From NCBI GenBank assembly GCA_023091735.1, contig JALKBU010000213.1, positions 1 through 60,252 on the forward strand: a stretch of DNA of 60,252 nt, read 5' to 3'. A program made the translations under genes and the position numbers. This document shows, in pieces, positions 1 to 11,142 of the stretch. The DNA comes from Trichomonas tenax. Lineage: Eukaryota > Parabasalia > Trichomonadida > Trichomonadidae. Positions within the stretch are counted from its first letter, which is position 1; each line of letters begins with the position of its first letter. A model generated the notes under the pieces. It had not been told where the DNA came from and searched no databases. It saw only the letters and a list, made by a program, of their open reading frames with translations.

Positions 1-674
1 CTTCAATATCTAATTTTGTGAATTGAATCAATTTAATTTTCGACTTTACTTAGCTCTCCTCTCCTCGCTTAGTTTTGCATCACATGCCATACATCATACT
101 ACTCTAACCACTCATTAAAACTCATTATATTTCGAGACCGATATCTCATGGTATTAGATTTTCGCGGCAAAGTTCGGCGTTATATACACATACATGAGTA
201 TAGTGATATATCGAACTCTCACTCCAAATTTATTTTTTTTTGTTTACATATCAATTTGACATGACAATTTTTTACATGACATATCATAAAGTTTATTTGT
301 CAAAAAGCGCACAACATCAAAATGCTTGTTTACTATTCATAAATTGTATTAAAATTTACACAATATGCTAGTTATATGAGCATTATATACATCTACTGCT
401 AATGCTGTATCTATATGTGTTATAAAATATAATAAAACCTTATCACAATAAGCGTTTTGTCGATGAGCAAATTTCCTAGAAAATGATTTTTAAAAAATTT
501 TCCACGTATTTTTTGTAGGAAATTTAGCACTGCATTGATTTGCATACCAAATAATACAAAATCCCTACTAAAGACCAAAAGAATCGAATTTACATTGCAA
601 ATTAGCAAAAATTTATCACTAATGCATTCGACTAGAAAATTTGACATCGTAAAAATATTCACAACATTAGTAAT
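1..674. other. AT-rich spacer with a TTGACA/TTTACATG motif cluster
   Basis: No credible gene is seen. Short open stretches here are AT-rich and show no codon bias. Positions 241-306 hold closely spaced copies of TTGACAT, TTTACATG and TTTGTCA, words that recur in many other spacers of this window (see findings). Confidence 0.5.
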
Positions 675-1339
675 TGGACTTTATCGGAATAAAGTAGTTT
701 AACGGAATTAAGTACCCTTTTCCCAGATAAACTCAATTAGGAATAACCGCCGGAATTTGTCATTGGAATAATGGAGTTTATCCGATTTGCCATAAATATA
801 TGGGATTATCACCCCTATTGGAATTAAGACTTAAGTCGATATAGTCTATTGGAATAAACTTTTTAGTGAGGAATAGGGTTTAAGGATTTGTGAACAGTTA
901 TTTGCTTTCGAACACATTCTGTTGTTGTTACCAGGGAATGTACATATAATGTTATTATATTCATGATATGTATAGTATTATAATATATTTATATGCTAAA
1001 AGCTAAGATGTATAAATGCTGTTTTTCGATTATTGTATAATGATTGCTCAGAAAGTTTCCCCTTAATTTCCAAAATTTGCCCTTATCCACTAATGAATTT
1101 AACCTTATATTGATTCACAATTCCTATTATTTCGGATTTGAAGAATAAAAGGTACTTTATTCCAATAAACTATATCGACTTAAGTCTTAATTCCAATAGG
1201 GGTGATAATCCCATATATTTATGGCAAATCGGATAAACTCCATTATTCCAATGACAAATTCCGGCGGTTATTCCTAATTGAGTTTATCTGGGAAAAGGGT
1301 ACTTAATTCCGTTAAACTACTTTATTCCGATAAAGTCCA
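675..1339. repeat. Foldback (MITE-like) element with 184-bp inverted termini
   Basis: The left arm (about 675-858) is repeated in inverse orientation at about 1156-1339 with only scattered mismatches, around a centre of about 300 bp. Both outer ends read TGGACTTTATCGG inwards. The arms contain several variants of a TTATTCC(G/A)ATAA word. No transposase frame lies inside, so this would be a non-autonomous element. No clear target-site duplication is visible. The right end lies 86 bp upstream of the next gene's ATG, so it forms part of that gene's 5' flank. Confidence 0.85.
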
Positions 1340-1425
1340 TTGTGATAAAGTGTCAGAATACTTTATTTAGGGGTTGGATAGAATCAGACCCTAAAATTTT
1401 GTAACATGTTTTTTTTTGTAAAAAA

Positions 1426-3198
1426 ATGAGACAAGCGATTTTTCCTTATAAACCAGTAACAAAAACGAAATTTCAGCTTCGTCCTGTAAATCTCGATGAA
1501 GGAGGTACAGAAGGAATGGCTGAGAAGTCATCGTGGATCTCTGACGGTCCTTTAAGGAACATCGAAATGGGACTTCCTATTTATGGCACTCTTCCCCCTG
1601 CTTTGGACCCCTCCAAGCCATCTCCAATGGACAATATGGTCAATGTACTCGTAAACAGACCATACGCTAAAGATTATAACAAAATGTACAAAGGTTTCGC
1701 GACAAAATACCCAGAATATGATATCAATGATCCAGATACTCGATCTTTTGCAGAAAAGCAATTCATTGCGTTAAATTCGAAAGATTTAGGCGACACATTA
1801 ACAAATAAAACAGAAGAACTTCGTTTTAAGCTTAAAGAAAAAGACGCAGGACCAAAGCTCTCTGCGTCTACTGAACCAAGCACACTAAAAAGAGTCGCAA
1901 AGCCGACGAAAAGACCTCCTTCGAAATTTACAACAATTATTCCACCTGATGCTTATTTACATACATTCGGTGGTGCAATTCCATACTTCCAGAGCCAAGT
2001 TTTCGATGACAACCCGACAGATCTGAACGATAAACCAAAAGATGAAGGAAAAAGAGTCACAGGAATCAGTGGACCAAGAAAACCTGTAGAAGGAAACCAA
2101 TCTAGCTTAATTAGAGAACTTCGCTTCGCATCGCTCACAAATGAAGAAGTTGAAGCTGCAAAAACAGATGATTCTCCATTCGTACCGCTGAAGATATCCG
2201 AGCGTCCTATTCTCAAGCCAGACAACTTCTTCAGGCTTTCTCCAAAGGATGAGGATACCTGCCAAAATTGTCTCAAGAAATATTTCGATCCCACGGTAGG
2301 AAAACCATTTGTTCCTAAGAATGCCGAAGAAGACTTTCCAATGGAATTATTCGAGGCCGACTCTCAACAAGAGATCAAAGGATTCGGATTGGGCTCAAAC
2401 GCAATGTTTGCTGGCTCAAAGTTCTTTGAAAGTTCTCTTTCGATGTCCAACGATGATGACGCAAGTGTTGAAATTGATCCAAAGTCAACACTCATCGAAT
2501 CAAAGCAGGATGATATTCTCTTCACTGCAGACAAGCTTCCATTCACGAGAAACGATGTTGCTGAACTCAGAGCATTCAGGAAACATTGGGATAACTTGGT
2601 TGAAGACGAGAAGAAAGAGATCGACAAGAAACTTATCAACAGACGCAGGATGATCAAGAAGACATTCGAGTCTAAAGAAGTCTTTGAGAACTATCTTAAG
2701 CTACTTGAAGAAGACTGCAAGAGAATCCACAGCGGTTTAATCGGAAAAGGTAAGTATAAGAAGAAATCAATGTGGGAGGTTGCTGTCAAGACCGCAAAGA
2801 AAGATCCAACTGCTTTGCAACCACGCAGAGAGTTCTGGTGGAGACTTGGCGCATACAGCAAGAGCTGCGGCGGTCTCAAGGACTTACTCGAGAAAGAGTA
2901 CGTAAAGGTTGTCAGAGAGTTACTCATTGACAGACATCCTGTTGATGAAAGTCTCTTCTGGGATACACTTGACAAAGTTTCATCAGATGTTCTCGAAAAC
3001 ATTGCATCTCTTGGACTTATCGAGTTCGCTCGCATTGTATTAGATGTTCCTCAAGTAGAGTTCGACAGATATCTCGATAAGAGACACGCATCACGCGATA
3101 TTTATATCCAAACAATTGTCAACAGCACATCAAGAGAAACTCTTGATAACATCAACAAACTCGCGAAAGGTAAGATTGAAGTCCCTGAATCTAGCTAA
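1426..3198 (+). CDS. Hypothetical protein, 590 aa, charged C-terminal half
   Basis: Intact 590-residue frame with coding-type codon use (aag, atc, gac, ctc frequent). I do not recognise a family. The N-terminal third is proline-rich and probably disordered. A single CQNC pair lies near residue 285, so a metal site is possible but would need further ligands. From about residue 370 the protein becomes helical and charged, with a tract rich in K, R and E between about 390 and 460, then a compact-looking region to the end (WWRLGAYSK, a DRHPVDESLFWD stretch). No signal peptide or membrane segment is seen. The ATG follows a poly-A stretch. No TCAYW initiator is evident between the foldback element and the ATG. 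The next gene lies on the same strand about 250 bp downstream. A conserved trichomonad cytoplasmic or cytoskeletal protein is possible, but that is a guess. Confidence 0.85.
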   Translation: MRQAIFPYKPVTKTKFQLRPVNLDEGGTEGMAEKSSWISDGPLRNIEMGLPIYGTLPPALDPSKPSPMDNMVNVLVNRPYAKDYNKMYKGFATKYPEYDINDPDTRSFAEKQFIALNSKDLGDTLTNKTEELRFKLKEKDAGPKLSASTEPSTLKRVAKPTKRPPSKFTTIIPPDAYLHTFGGAIPYFQSQVFDDNPTDLNDKPKDEGKRVTGISGPRKPVEGNQSSLIRELRFASLTNEEVEAAKTDDSPFVPLKISERPILKPDNFFRLSPKDEDTCQNCLKKYFDPTVGKPFVPKNAEEDFPMELFEADSQQEIKGFGLGSNAMFAGSKFFESSLSMSNDDDASVEIDPKSTLIESKQDDILFTADKLPFTRNDVAELRAFRKHWDNLVEDEKKEIDKKLINRRRMIKKTFESKEVFENYLKLLEEDCKRIHSGLIGKGKYKKKSMWEVAVKTAKKDPTALQPRREFWWRLGAYSKSCGGLKDLLEKEYVKVVRELLIDRHPVDESLFWDTLDKVSSDVLENIASLGLIEFARIVLDVPQVEFDRYLDKRHASRDIYIQTIVNSTSRETLDNINKLAKGKIEVPESS

Positions 3199-3451
3199 GC
3201 TTATTATTTATTCATTTGTTTTAAAATTAAAACTTCTTCACGCATTAATATTTTGACTAAATTTAAATTGCTCGGAGGAAAAAAGTGAAGTTTTGACAAA
3301 GTTTATGAAGCGTGATATATGTTTTTTATTTGTTATATTAATAGCTTATGTTATAAAAAATGTATTATTAAAAGAATAAATGTTCAAATATTGCGTTTTG
3401 TTGGAAAAAAGTTTTTGGAAGATTTTTTTGGTATTTTTGTCAAATATCTTA

Positions 3452-6400
3452 ATGGAAAGATTTTTGAGTTTATCTTTAGATTCTTCTTGTAAAACACCAA
3501 GAATAGGATCTATTATAGACCAGATAAAGGAAGATAAAAACGTAGCGTTCTATACAATGGGAAATTGGCTTAATTCCGCACAAGGACTAAATCAAAAATA
3601 TACTCTCGTTGCAATTAAAGATGTTATTGAGCTTTCCCCTTTGGGAAATGACAAGAGAAACACTCAAGAAACATTAAAACCGACGGAATCCTTTAAATGG
3701 TTGTATATGATTTACGCAATTTCATGCAGAAAGGTTTCTGACGATCAAGAATTGGAAGATGCCAAAAACAAATATATTCTGACAAAGATTTTTGACTTTT
3801 TGAATAATGTTGACTTGAATATCGAATATTCTTGCGAATTTACTTCTGCTGTTATTGTTTTAGCAGCAAGATTCCTTCAAAACTACAAAGTCGACATCAA
3901 AGGTATTGTTGATGACCAAATTTACGAAATTATTCTCAAGATTTTTAATTCTAATTATAAAATTGGTCCAGCAATCACATTGGCATCGTTTGAGAACCAA
4001 GGAATGTTTTCTTTCCTTTCTCCAGTACAAATTGAGACATTGAACAAAGCAAATTTATATCAGAATATTAATTTAATGGTTAAAGCAGCAATCATTCGTT
4101 TACTTCTAAGAATTGTTCTAGCTGTATTTCCTGGTTCAACAGTTAATAATTTGAAGAATGCTGTTCAATCACTTTGCCACGAAGGACCGATTGTTGATCA
4201 AGCACTCACTCTTTTGATTATGTTGTTCAACGGAAACACAATAGATGCCTTTAAATATAAGGATCAGATCCGTTATCAAACATTGGCAGAAAAAATTGTT
4301 GCATATTACAATTCAACGAATTCATTCAAAGTACAAATCAAATACAAGACAGCAATCGATATATCACAGGACATTGTCACCATTCAGAAGATTGCTCAAG
4401 AGCATCCTGAAGTTTGGAAAATTTTCCTCAAAGAAAATCCAAATCTTCAAAAGGCCTTGGAAAGTTTGTTATTTAGTGACTACGATGACCAGCTCATTGC
4501 TTCAAGTGCTGCTTTGCTGTGCTTAGGCAATGCACAGGTTGAAGACATTGATTCTGTTTCTCATGTTTTCTTCTCAACAGGAATTCAGAAACTTCGCAGC
4601 GAAATGAAACAACTGCTTTTAATTCAGCCGGATAAATCATCTGAAATCATGTGCAAGCATTTCAGAGATGCCCGCAACCATGGATCTCAATCGACAGATT
4701 TCTTCGATTTGCTTGGCGAATTAATCAAATTGACATCGAATCCTTCACTTCTTCTCAAAGCTTTATTCAGTTCAATCAAAGCCGAACTTGGGCAATTGAG
4801 AATGCATCCAAATTCATACATTTATCTCGAGCTGCAGAAATACATCGATTTGTCTGCTTCGTATTTAGATGAACAGCCATGCAATGTTTGCAATAATCCA
4901 GAAAGAATTCCACAGAAACAACACCTCAGAGAATTTGTTGATGGATATAAATACACATCAAACGAGATCTTCATGAAATTGAAACATCCTTCGATTATCC
5001 ACAGCTTCCAACTTAACTATAATATCAGGAAGCGCGAGAAATTCCCACACATTATCAAAATCTTCATTAACGCTGATAAGATAACAGAAGCAAACCAGTT
5101 GATCAATCAAAACAGAGATTGGAGATATATTTCAGACATAGTTTTATTAAAGAATGAAAAGAAGGCTTCAGTCAACCTTCCTCTTCCAGTTACAGCAACT
5201 TGCATCAGAGTTCTTTTCTATGAGATTCAAGAAGAAGCAACAAAGGTTCCACATTGCCCTGCTTGTCATTCAGAAGTTGATCCTAAGACAGGAAGATGCC
5301 CGAACTGCAGAGAGAATGCATACCATTGCAGAAATTGCAGAGAATATAATCCAAACGATCCAAATGGCTTCATTTGCCCATCATGCGGTAATTCCAACTT
5401 CTTAGAGATGTCATGGACCTTCACAGCAATGAAAACATTCTCTCACACAAGGATCTCAAACGATGATGATCTCCAGCACAGCTTTTCATTCGTTGATAAT
5501 TTGATGGTGAAAGTTCATGGAACATTCCAGAAAATCTCCGAATATCGCTCAAGAATTGAAGAGTTGCTCAGTCCAACAACAGAAATGTCTGTCAACGATA
5601 GAACCGAAGAACTCAGAAACGTATACAACGATAAATGCAAGAGATTATTCCAGGAGCTTACAGAATTTGTTCAGCACATCAATGCAATTCGCGCAAGTAT
5701 TGCTAAATATCTCCAGATTGCAAATAATTTCAGTGAAGAACCTGAAAGCATGTGCTACAATTGCAAGCAGAAGTATATCATCAATGGTTTGACTGTCATT
5801 GGTAAAATCGAAGAAATTCCAGCAGCAGATATTGATGAAGCCATTAAGTTGTTAATCATGTTTGCTGATGCCAAAGAATTCAGCTCTGCAGCAATCGGAT
5901 CATTATTGTCATTCTGCAAAGTTAAGGAATCATTGACTGACAAGATCATCAGCATGTTCTTAGCCAGCCTTCCAAATCCATCTCCTCATCTTGCAAATCT
6001 TTTGATTCAGATTCTCGATATTGACGACAATCACAAAGTTAAGAGATTCCATGCATTGACGAACGTTTTGATCGAATCAATGAAATATGTTTCTCAGAAC
6101 AGTGGATTGATGACTATTGTCATTGTTCCACTCGCAAGATCATTAATGAAATCAAATCTCTTTGTCAGATCAACCAGACGTTATCTCTTATCGAAGACAT
6201 TCTCTGCATGGAGACACAAAGAATTACCAGAGATCGACTTATTTGATGCATTTTCAGAGAACTTACTTCGCGATTTACTTTTCTCAACTAACTCCAAAGT
6301 CAGGATTGATATTTCAGCTTTATTATTTGATACATCGTGTGTCTCTGATCAACACTTCAATCGCGTTTTGTCGTTCATCCGCTCTGCATTTGTCAGTCTC

Positions 6401-9202
6401 AAAACTATCAGAAAAGAAAATGAGCAATGCTTGAATCTTCTTTCGAAACTTACACAGTCCAATGTCATGCATAATCATACAATTGTTTCTGATATCATTG
6501 ATACATTAATCTCTAAAATCGAGTCTGAGTCATTCGTCACATTGAAGAATGAATCATCTCTTACATTCGATTTGAATGTTGGATATAACTTCTCGAGCAT
6601 TGTTTTGATTATCAAGAATTTCATCAACAATGATATTGATTTGAGGTTCATAGAATCAAGGAAACCGCATCTTGTAGAGTCACTTACAAAGTCATACTTC
6701 TACATCAAATCACTTGTTATTCAGAGGTCCAAGTACATCGAAGATGCAGCCGAAATTCTCAAGGAAACAATGCTTAAATTAATGATGCCGACATTCGAAA
6801 TCAACAAAGACACTGAAGACGAAGACTTCAACGTCATAGTTGATAACATCGAAGCACCAAAGATTGCAATCAAAGCAATTGCTGAGTGTCTTAAGTTGTT
6901 CCCAAGCCGCGTAATTCGCGAGTTAAACGAGTTAATGTTCCCGAAGCACAAAGCTCGCGAATTCATGATTGCATTACAGAAGATTCGTTCTCAAGAAGTA
7001 TATATTCCAGGCCAGATTTCATCAGCTCCATTCAGCAACTACACAATCGGTCCGACAATGCTCGATGTCAAGAAGAAGATCTGCGCAGACTTGAACATGC
7101 CAGATCTCATGCAAGATCCTCACTCATTGGAACTTCTCGTTAATGGAAACATCATTGCTCTCAACTTAAACGTTGAAGATGTCTATACAAATGTCTGGGT
7201 ACCAGCACAAGGACAAAGCAAGGCAATGCTTGTTATTTTCAGATTGCAAGGTTTGGATGGAGAAGCACAAGAACCAATGATTACTTACTTCAGATCAAAT
7301 AATGGCGAAGAATTATCTCCAGAAGTTAAATTCAGCTACAGCACAGTTTTGGCAAAGGAGAACTTATTCGAAAACTTTATCAATGCCATTCCAACAAATC
7401 CAACGTTAGCATGCCAAGTCCTCAATGCTTTCTGCTCGATTGAAGAAAACAAGAAGAATGTCATCAAACTTAATCCACTCGATAAGATCTTTGATGCACT
7501 GAAATTGCTTATTTCGGACACAGATAACAGTTATGAAAAGATTGAACCAGTAACACAACTTGCTTCAAATCTCATCAATTATGATGCATCAGCTGATACC
7601 AATGCTGATGATCATATCCAATATGTTTTGTCTGCTCTCGAAATCGAAGCTGTCAAGAAGAACGAACAACTTCAATCGCAGCTCTTGGCATTCCTTCCAC
7701 CGCTTGCAAGCAGAAGACGTTCTCTTACAAAGCGCGTTCTCGAATTCTTCATCGGTGGATTGAGGCCAAAGAAAGTTCCTGAAAACTTCAACTTCTATTC
7801 AAACTGCACAAGCATCTATTTGCTTAACAGCTTTGCTGAGTTCGTCAATGCACTTCCAAATGATGACAACAGCTTAAGAGAGACAATTTCTCGCAATGCA
7901 TTCGTTCCAGATGCAATCAAATACATCGAAACAAACTTCAATTACGAATTAGGACCAAGAAGCAAGGAATGGGAGCGTGCTGTTGACAAAGAAGCAGTCC
8001 CAGCTGCACTCAAGACACTCGCTGGAATGGTTAGCGCTGAAATCTTGCAGAATCACTTGATTGAGAATGATTGCAAGTTTATGAAACTCATAATGGAACT
8101 TCACAATGTTGCAAGCACAAGAAACATTGGTGAACTTGCTGAGAACATTATCAAGAGTCTTGCTAATACGCCAGCAGCAACAGAGCTCAATAAATTAATC
8201 GAAGCTGAAAACAATGCCAAGAAACAGCAAAGTTCCGATACAAGAGAGAAACTTATTCAACAGAGCGAACAACTCGTTCAAGGTCAACTCGCTTCGATGC
8301 TCAGCATGCTTGGCGATGACAGTGAAATCGCCTGTTGCATCTGCAAGGATGGATACGATTATCTTCCTGATGAACCTCTCGGCATTTATGCATACTTCTC
8401 TCGTGACAATCATCTTTCAACGCACTTTGTTTTCGTCCATCAGAAGTGCCACTGCAGTGAATTGAGGACAAATCAACAGCGCAAGAATGAATGGCAGCTC
8501 GCATCAGTCAGGAACTGCGAGAGTCCATGCAACTCAATTTTCCTGCTTCCTCTTCCAAACGAGAGCCTCTCAAGCTATGGCTCGAAAGTTTCCCGTTTCT
8601 TCAAGGGATGCAGGCCAACCGAGATTGTTCGCGTGGTAATGGATGACATTATATATCACATTGAGGTCGTTTCTAAGGGTTCTTGCACTAATTTCAAGAT
8701 GGGTGGTGGAAGCACTATCAATGATATCAAGATCATTCCTCTTCTTGTTTACTGCGTTTTGGCATCAAGCACAACATCATTCACACGTTCAATATTCGAT
8801 GACAGAATGAGGAGCGTAAAGATTGACCTTGTTCAGTGCCTCTGCTCGATGACAATCAATGACTGGCACCAATGCAAACTCCAGAAACTCACCGATCTAA
8901 TCAAAATTGTAGTCAATGGTGTTCCACCGGAACAAAAGTTCGCGAAGGCAAAGAATGCATTAATTATGTTCCTTATCATCAATGAGGCAAACAAATTGAT
9001 CAAAGGCTCAGCAGAAGTCAGTAAATGGATTGCAAACTTCGCAGAAAGAATGACAAACAATCTCTCTGATGTTCTCAGTGAATGGCAAGATTTCGCTGAT
9101 AAAGTTCTAGATGAATTCCTCGAAATCTCTGACGTCAAGACGGCTTTGATTCATGCTGGAATCAATGTTGAAAATCCAGACGCATGGTTTGAATCAATTT
9201 GA
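3452..9202 (+). CDS. UBR4-like: UBR4/p600-like E3 ubiquitin ligase (short form)
   Basis: Large protein resembling the C-terminal half of UBR4 (Calossin/BIG), an N-degron-pathway E3 ligase. Numbering runs from the first in-frame ATG at 3380. PCNVCNNPE near residue 500 starts the UBR4 beta-sandwich region. A multi-zinc module with repeated CxxC pairs spans about 626-669. An IGPTMLDVKKKIC block is near 1230. The C-terminal hemiRING-type module has CCIC at 1652-1655 and VHQKCHC at 1686-1692, followed by the GGGSTINDIKIIPLLVYCVL block typical of UBR4 C-termini. Human UBR4 is about 5,180 residues. Here roughly 1,900 remain and I find no UBR box, so the N-terminal half is absent or unrecognisable. 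I prefer the ATG at 3452: the 24 preceding residues are hydrophobic, AT-rich and unlike the rest, and TCAAA lies 12 bases before this ATG. Catalytic activity is inferred from homology. Confidence 0.9.
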   Translation: MERFLSLSLDSSCKTPRIGSIIDQIKEDKNVAFYTMGNWLNSAQGLNQKYTLVAIKDVIELSPLGNDKRNTQETLKPTESFKWLYMIYAISCRKVSDDQELEDAKNKYILTKIFDFLNNVDLNIEYSCEFTSAVIVLAARFLQNYKVDIKGIVDDQIYEIILKIFNSNYKIGPAITLASFENQGMFSFLSPVQIETLNKANLYQNINLMVKAAIIRLLLRIVLAVFPGSTVNNLKNAVQSLCHEGPIVDQALTLLIMLFNGNTIDAFKYKDQIRYQTLAEKIVAYYNSTNSFKVQIKYKTAIDISQDIVTIQKIAQEHPEVWKIFLKENPNLQKALESLLFSDYDDQLIASSAALLCLGNAQVEDIDSVSHVFFSTGIQKLRSEMKQLLLIQPDKSSEIMCKHFRDARNHGSQSTDFFDLLGELIKLTSNPSLLLKALFSSIKAELGQLRMHPNSYIYLELQKYIDLSASYLDEQPCNVCNNPERIPQKQHLREFVDGYKYTSNEIFMKLKHPSIIHSFQLNYNIRKREKFPHIIKIFINADKITEANQLINQNRDWRYISDIVLLKNEKKASVNLPLPVTATCIRVLFYEIQEEATKVPHCPACHSEVDPKTGRCPNCRENAYHCRNCREYNPNDPNGFICPSCGNSNFLEMSWTFTAMKTFSHTRISNDDDLQHSFSFVDNLMVKVHGTFQKISEYRSRIEELLSPTTEMSVNDRTEELRNVYNDKCKRLFQELTEFVQHINAIRASIAKYLQIANNFSEEPESMCYNCKQKYIINGLTVIGKIEEIPAADIDEAIKLLIMFADAKEFSSAAIGSLLSFCKVKESLTDKIISMFLASLPNPSPHLANLLIQILDIDDNHKVKRFHALTNVLIESMKYVSQNSGLMTIVIVPLARSLMKSNLFVRSTRRYLLSKTFSAWRHKELPEIDLFDAFSENLLRDLLFSTNSKVRIDISALLFDTSCVSDQHFNRVLSFIRSAFVSLKTIRKENEQCLNLLSKLTQSNVMHNHTIVSDIIDTLISKIESESFVTLKNESSLTFDLNVGYNFSSIVLIIKNFINNDIDLRFIESRKPHLVESLTKSYFYIKSLVIQRSKYIEDAAEILKETMLKLMMPTFEINKDTEDEDFNVIVDNIEAPKIAIKAIAECLKLFPSRVIRELNELMFPKHKAREFMIALQKIRSQEVYIPGQISSAPFSNYTIGPTMLDVKKKICADLNMPDLMQDPHSLELLVNGNIIALNLNVEDVYTNVWVPAQGQSKAMLVIFRLQGLDGEAQEPMITYFRSNNGEELSPEVKFSYSTVLAKENLFENFINAIPTNPTLACQVLNAFCSIEENKKNVIKLNPLDKIFDALKLLISDTDNSYEKIEPVTQLASNLINYDASADTNADDHIQYVLSALEIEAVKKNEQLQSQLLAFLPPLASRRRSLTKRVLEFFIGGLRPKKVPENFNFYSNCTSIYLLNSFAEFVNALPNDDNSLRETISRNAFVPDAIKYIETNFNYELGPRSKEWERAVDKEAVPAALKTLAGMVSAEILQNHLIENDCKFMKLIMELHNVASTRNIGELAENIIKSLANTPAATELNKLIEAENNAKKQQSSDTREKLIQQSEQLVQGQLASMLSMLGDDSEIACCICKDGYDYLPDEPLGIYAYFSRDNHLSTHFVFVHQKCHCSELRTNQQRKNEWQLASVRNCESPCNSIFLLPLPNESLSSYGSKVSRFFKGCRPTEIVRVVMDDIIYHIEVVSKGSCTNFKMGGGSTINDIKIIPLLVYCVLASSTTSFTRSIFDDRMRSVKIDLVQCLCSMTINDWHQCKLQKLTDLIKIVVNGVPPEQKFAKAKNALIMFLIINEANKLIKGSAEVSKWIANFAERMTNNLSDVLSEWQDFADKVLDEFLEISDVKTALIHAGINVENPDAWFESI

Positions 9203-9270
9203 AGTAAAACATAATTTTTCATTTTTGAATTAAGTGTTAAATGACGGCGGTTTTTAATTTTATTTTAAAA

Positions 9271-10913
9271 ATGTTAATAACTCCAAGTGTTGATGAAACA
9301 ATATTCTTGTAACATGTGATGAAACAAACACAACATGTATTATTGATGGAAATATCGATAATCCACCATCTGGGCGTAAATCTTTTGTCCATTTGACAAT
9401 CAAAAATAGTGAAAGAATACCTCCAAAATGTTTTTTGAATGTACTAATCTATCGACTGTTACTATCGAAAATAGTGTTAAAATTATAGGTGTAAAAGCAT
9501 TTCGTTATTGCAAAAATTTAACAACAGTCACATTTCCTTATACATTAGAAAAACTCGATAACGCTTCATTCACATGTTATAACAGTTTAACAGATGCCAT
9601 CTTTCCAGAATCGTTACAATATATTGGGGAACAGTGTTTTCAGTCATGTGTAAAATTTACTCATCTAATATTTCCAAATAGTTTAACTTATATTGGAGAT
9701 TTTGCATTTTGGTATTGTTCACAAATAACATCTGTTTCAATGTCAAATAATATTGTTTATCTTGGAAAACATTCATTCAGTGAATGCTCGAATTTAACAG
9801 AAATAATTCTTCCCAACAGTTTATCTGAAATTAGCGCAAATGCTTTTAATGAGTGCAAAAGTCTTCGCAAAATTATTTTGCCTGATAATGTCACATCAAT
9901 AAGTAAGTCTGCATTTTATTACTGCAGAAATTTAACAGAAAATGAATTTCCAAACAGTATTGTGTCCATTGATATGTGTTTTTCTATTGTTCTTTAATGA
10001 AAATCAGTAAATTCCCAGAAAATTTATTAAACATTGGTAAATCTGCATTTTGAAATGTGTAAATTTAAAAATGCTATCATTTCCAGAAGGATTTTCTTCA
10101 ATAGATTATTACGCATTTTCAGACTGTTCAAATCTATTAACAGTAGTTTTTGCCAAAGGCCTCACATTCCTTGGAAAATATGTATTTAATAAATGCATTA
10201 ATCTGAAGTCAGTGATGTTATCAGATGATTTAACATATTTAAATGAATCACTGTTTCGTAAATGTGGAAATTTGACGAATATAAATATCCCGAATAAGTT
10301 GGAGTCAATTGACAAAGATTGTTTTTATAACTGTGTGAATCTTAAATCGATTTCATTTCCTAGTTCTGTTTCATTTATTGGAAACAATTCATTTTCTGAT
10401 TGCCGAAGTTTAATAAACATTGCATTCGCAGATGGCTTCAGTCATATTGGCAAGTATGCTTTTTATAGCTGCGGAATAAAATCTATTTCTCTACCCAATA
10501 GTGTGACATTTCTGGGTGAGCATTGTTTCTGTGATAAATTAACAACAGTGACATTATCGAAATCTTTAGAATATATTGGGGAAGATGTTTTTCTTTCTTG
10601 TTTTGAAATTCGAAAAATAGTATTGCCTGATAAAATAAAGTTGGAATCTAACATTTTTGGTTCGAACCAAAACAAAGCAGAAATAAATTATTCCGGAGTT
10701 GATGATATCGTCGATCCGCAAACTGTATCAATAATCAAAACGATTTCGAGTGATGTTTACATATTGAACAAATTATATCAGAAATGCACATTCTGTGAGA
10801 TTCCTGTTATCTTTTGTCACCACGACAAAAAGCAAAATTGCTCTCACAAACGAATCTTTTTATCATCTCCAACATTGCCAATATTTAATGCTCTCACTAT
10901 TCTATTCAATTGA
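9271..10913 (+). pseudogene. BspA-like leucine-rich-repeat surface protein, frameshifted
   Basis: Reads as a trichomonad BspA-like (LRR_5/TpLRR) protein: repeated units of about 23 residues with patterns such as IGKYAF-x-C-x-NL-x-SVxFP. The frame is continuous only if it steps back one position four times, near 9307, 9428, 9980 and 10050. The likely start is ATG 9271; 9428 is merely the first internal ATG after a break. All four breaks sit at short T-runs and all have the same sense (one base missing). The repeats continue to within about 60 residues of the end, and no membrane anchor is visible. Intact relatives are cell-surface proteins implicated in adhesion. Either a recent pseudogene or base-calling loss in T-runs; the adjacent 17 kb of large genes shows no such break, which favours a real pseudogene. 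Confidence 0.8.
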
Positions 10914-11142
10914 GAATCACTAAAAACCTACTGAATACCGCATTACGTTGAGTTTATTGGATGACGTGTGTCATATCTCGAAATAATTATTATACAGCAT
11001 TATATAAATCCTTAACAGTTATAATATATTAAAAATAATGTTGTTTTCAATTTTGATGTGTTATAAGATTGCTTTGACTTGTAATGATGATTTTCTGTAG
11101 GCCTATACTACCTATTCCCTAGGTTTCGGCCTCATTTGATGA
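10914..11142. other. Short spacer, nothing recognised
   Basis: AT-rich spacer between the broken BspA-like gene and the next gene relic. I see no gene or repeat in it. Confidence 0.4.

Noticed and set aside
420..662. 80-codon minus-strand frame before the foldback element
   Set aside because: AT-driven composition, no domain, no codon bias.
2752..2765. GGTAAGTAT as a possible 5' splice site in the 590-aa gene
   Set aside because: The reading frame continues through it with coding character and no matching branch/acceptor motif is evident.
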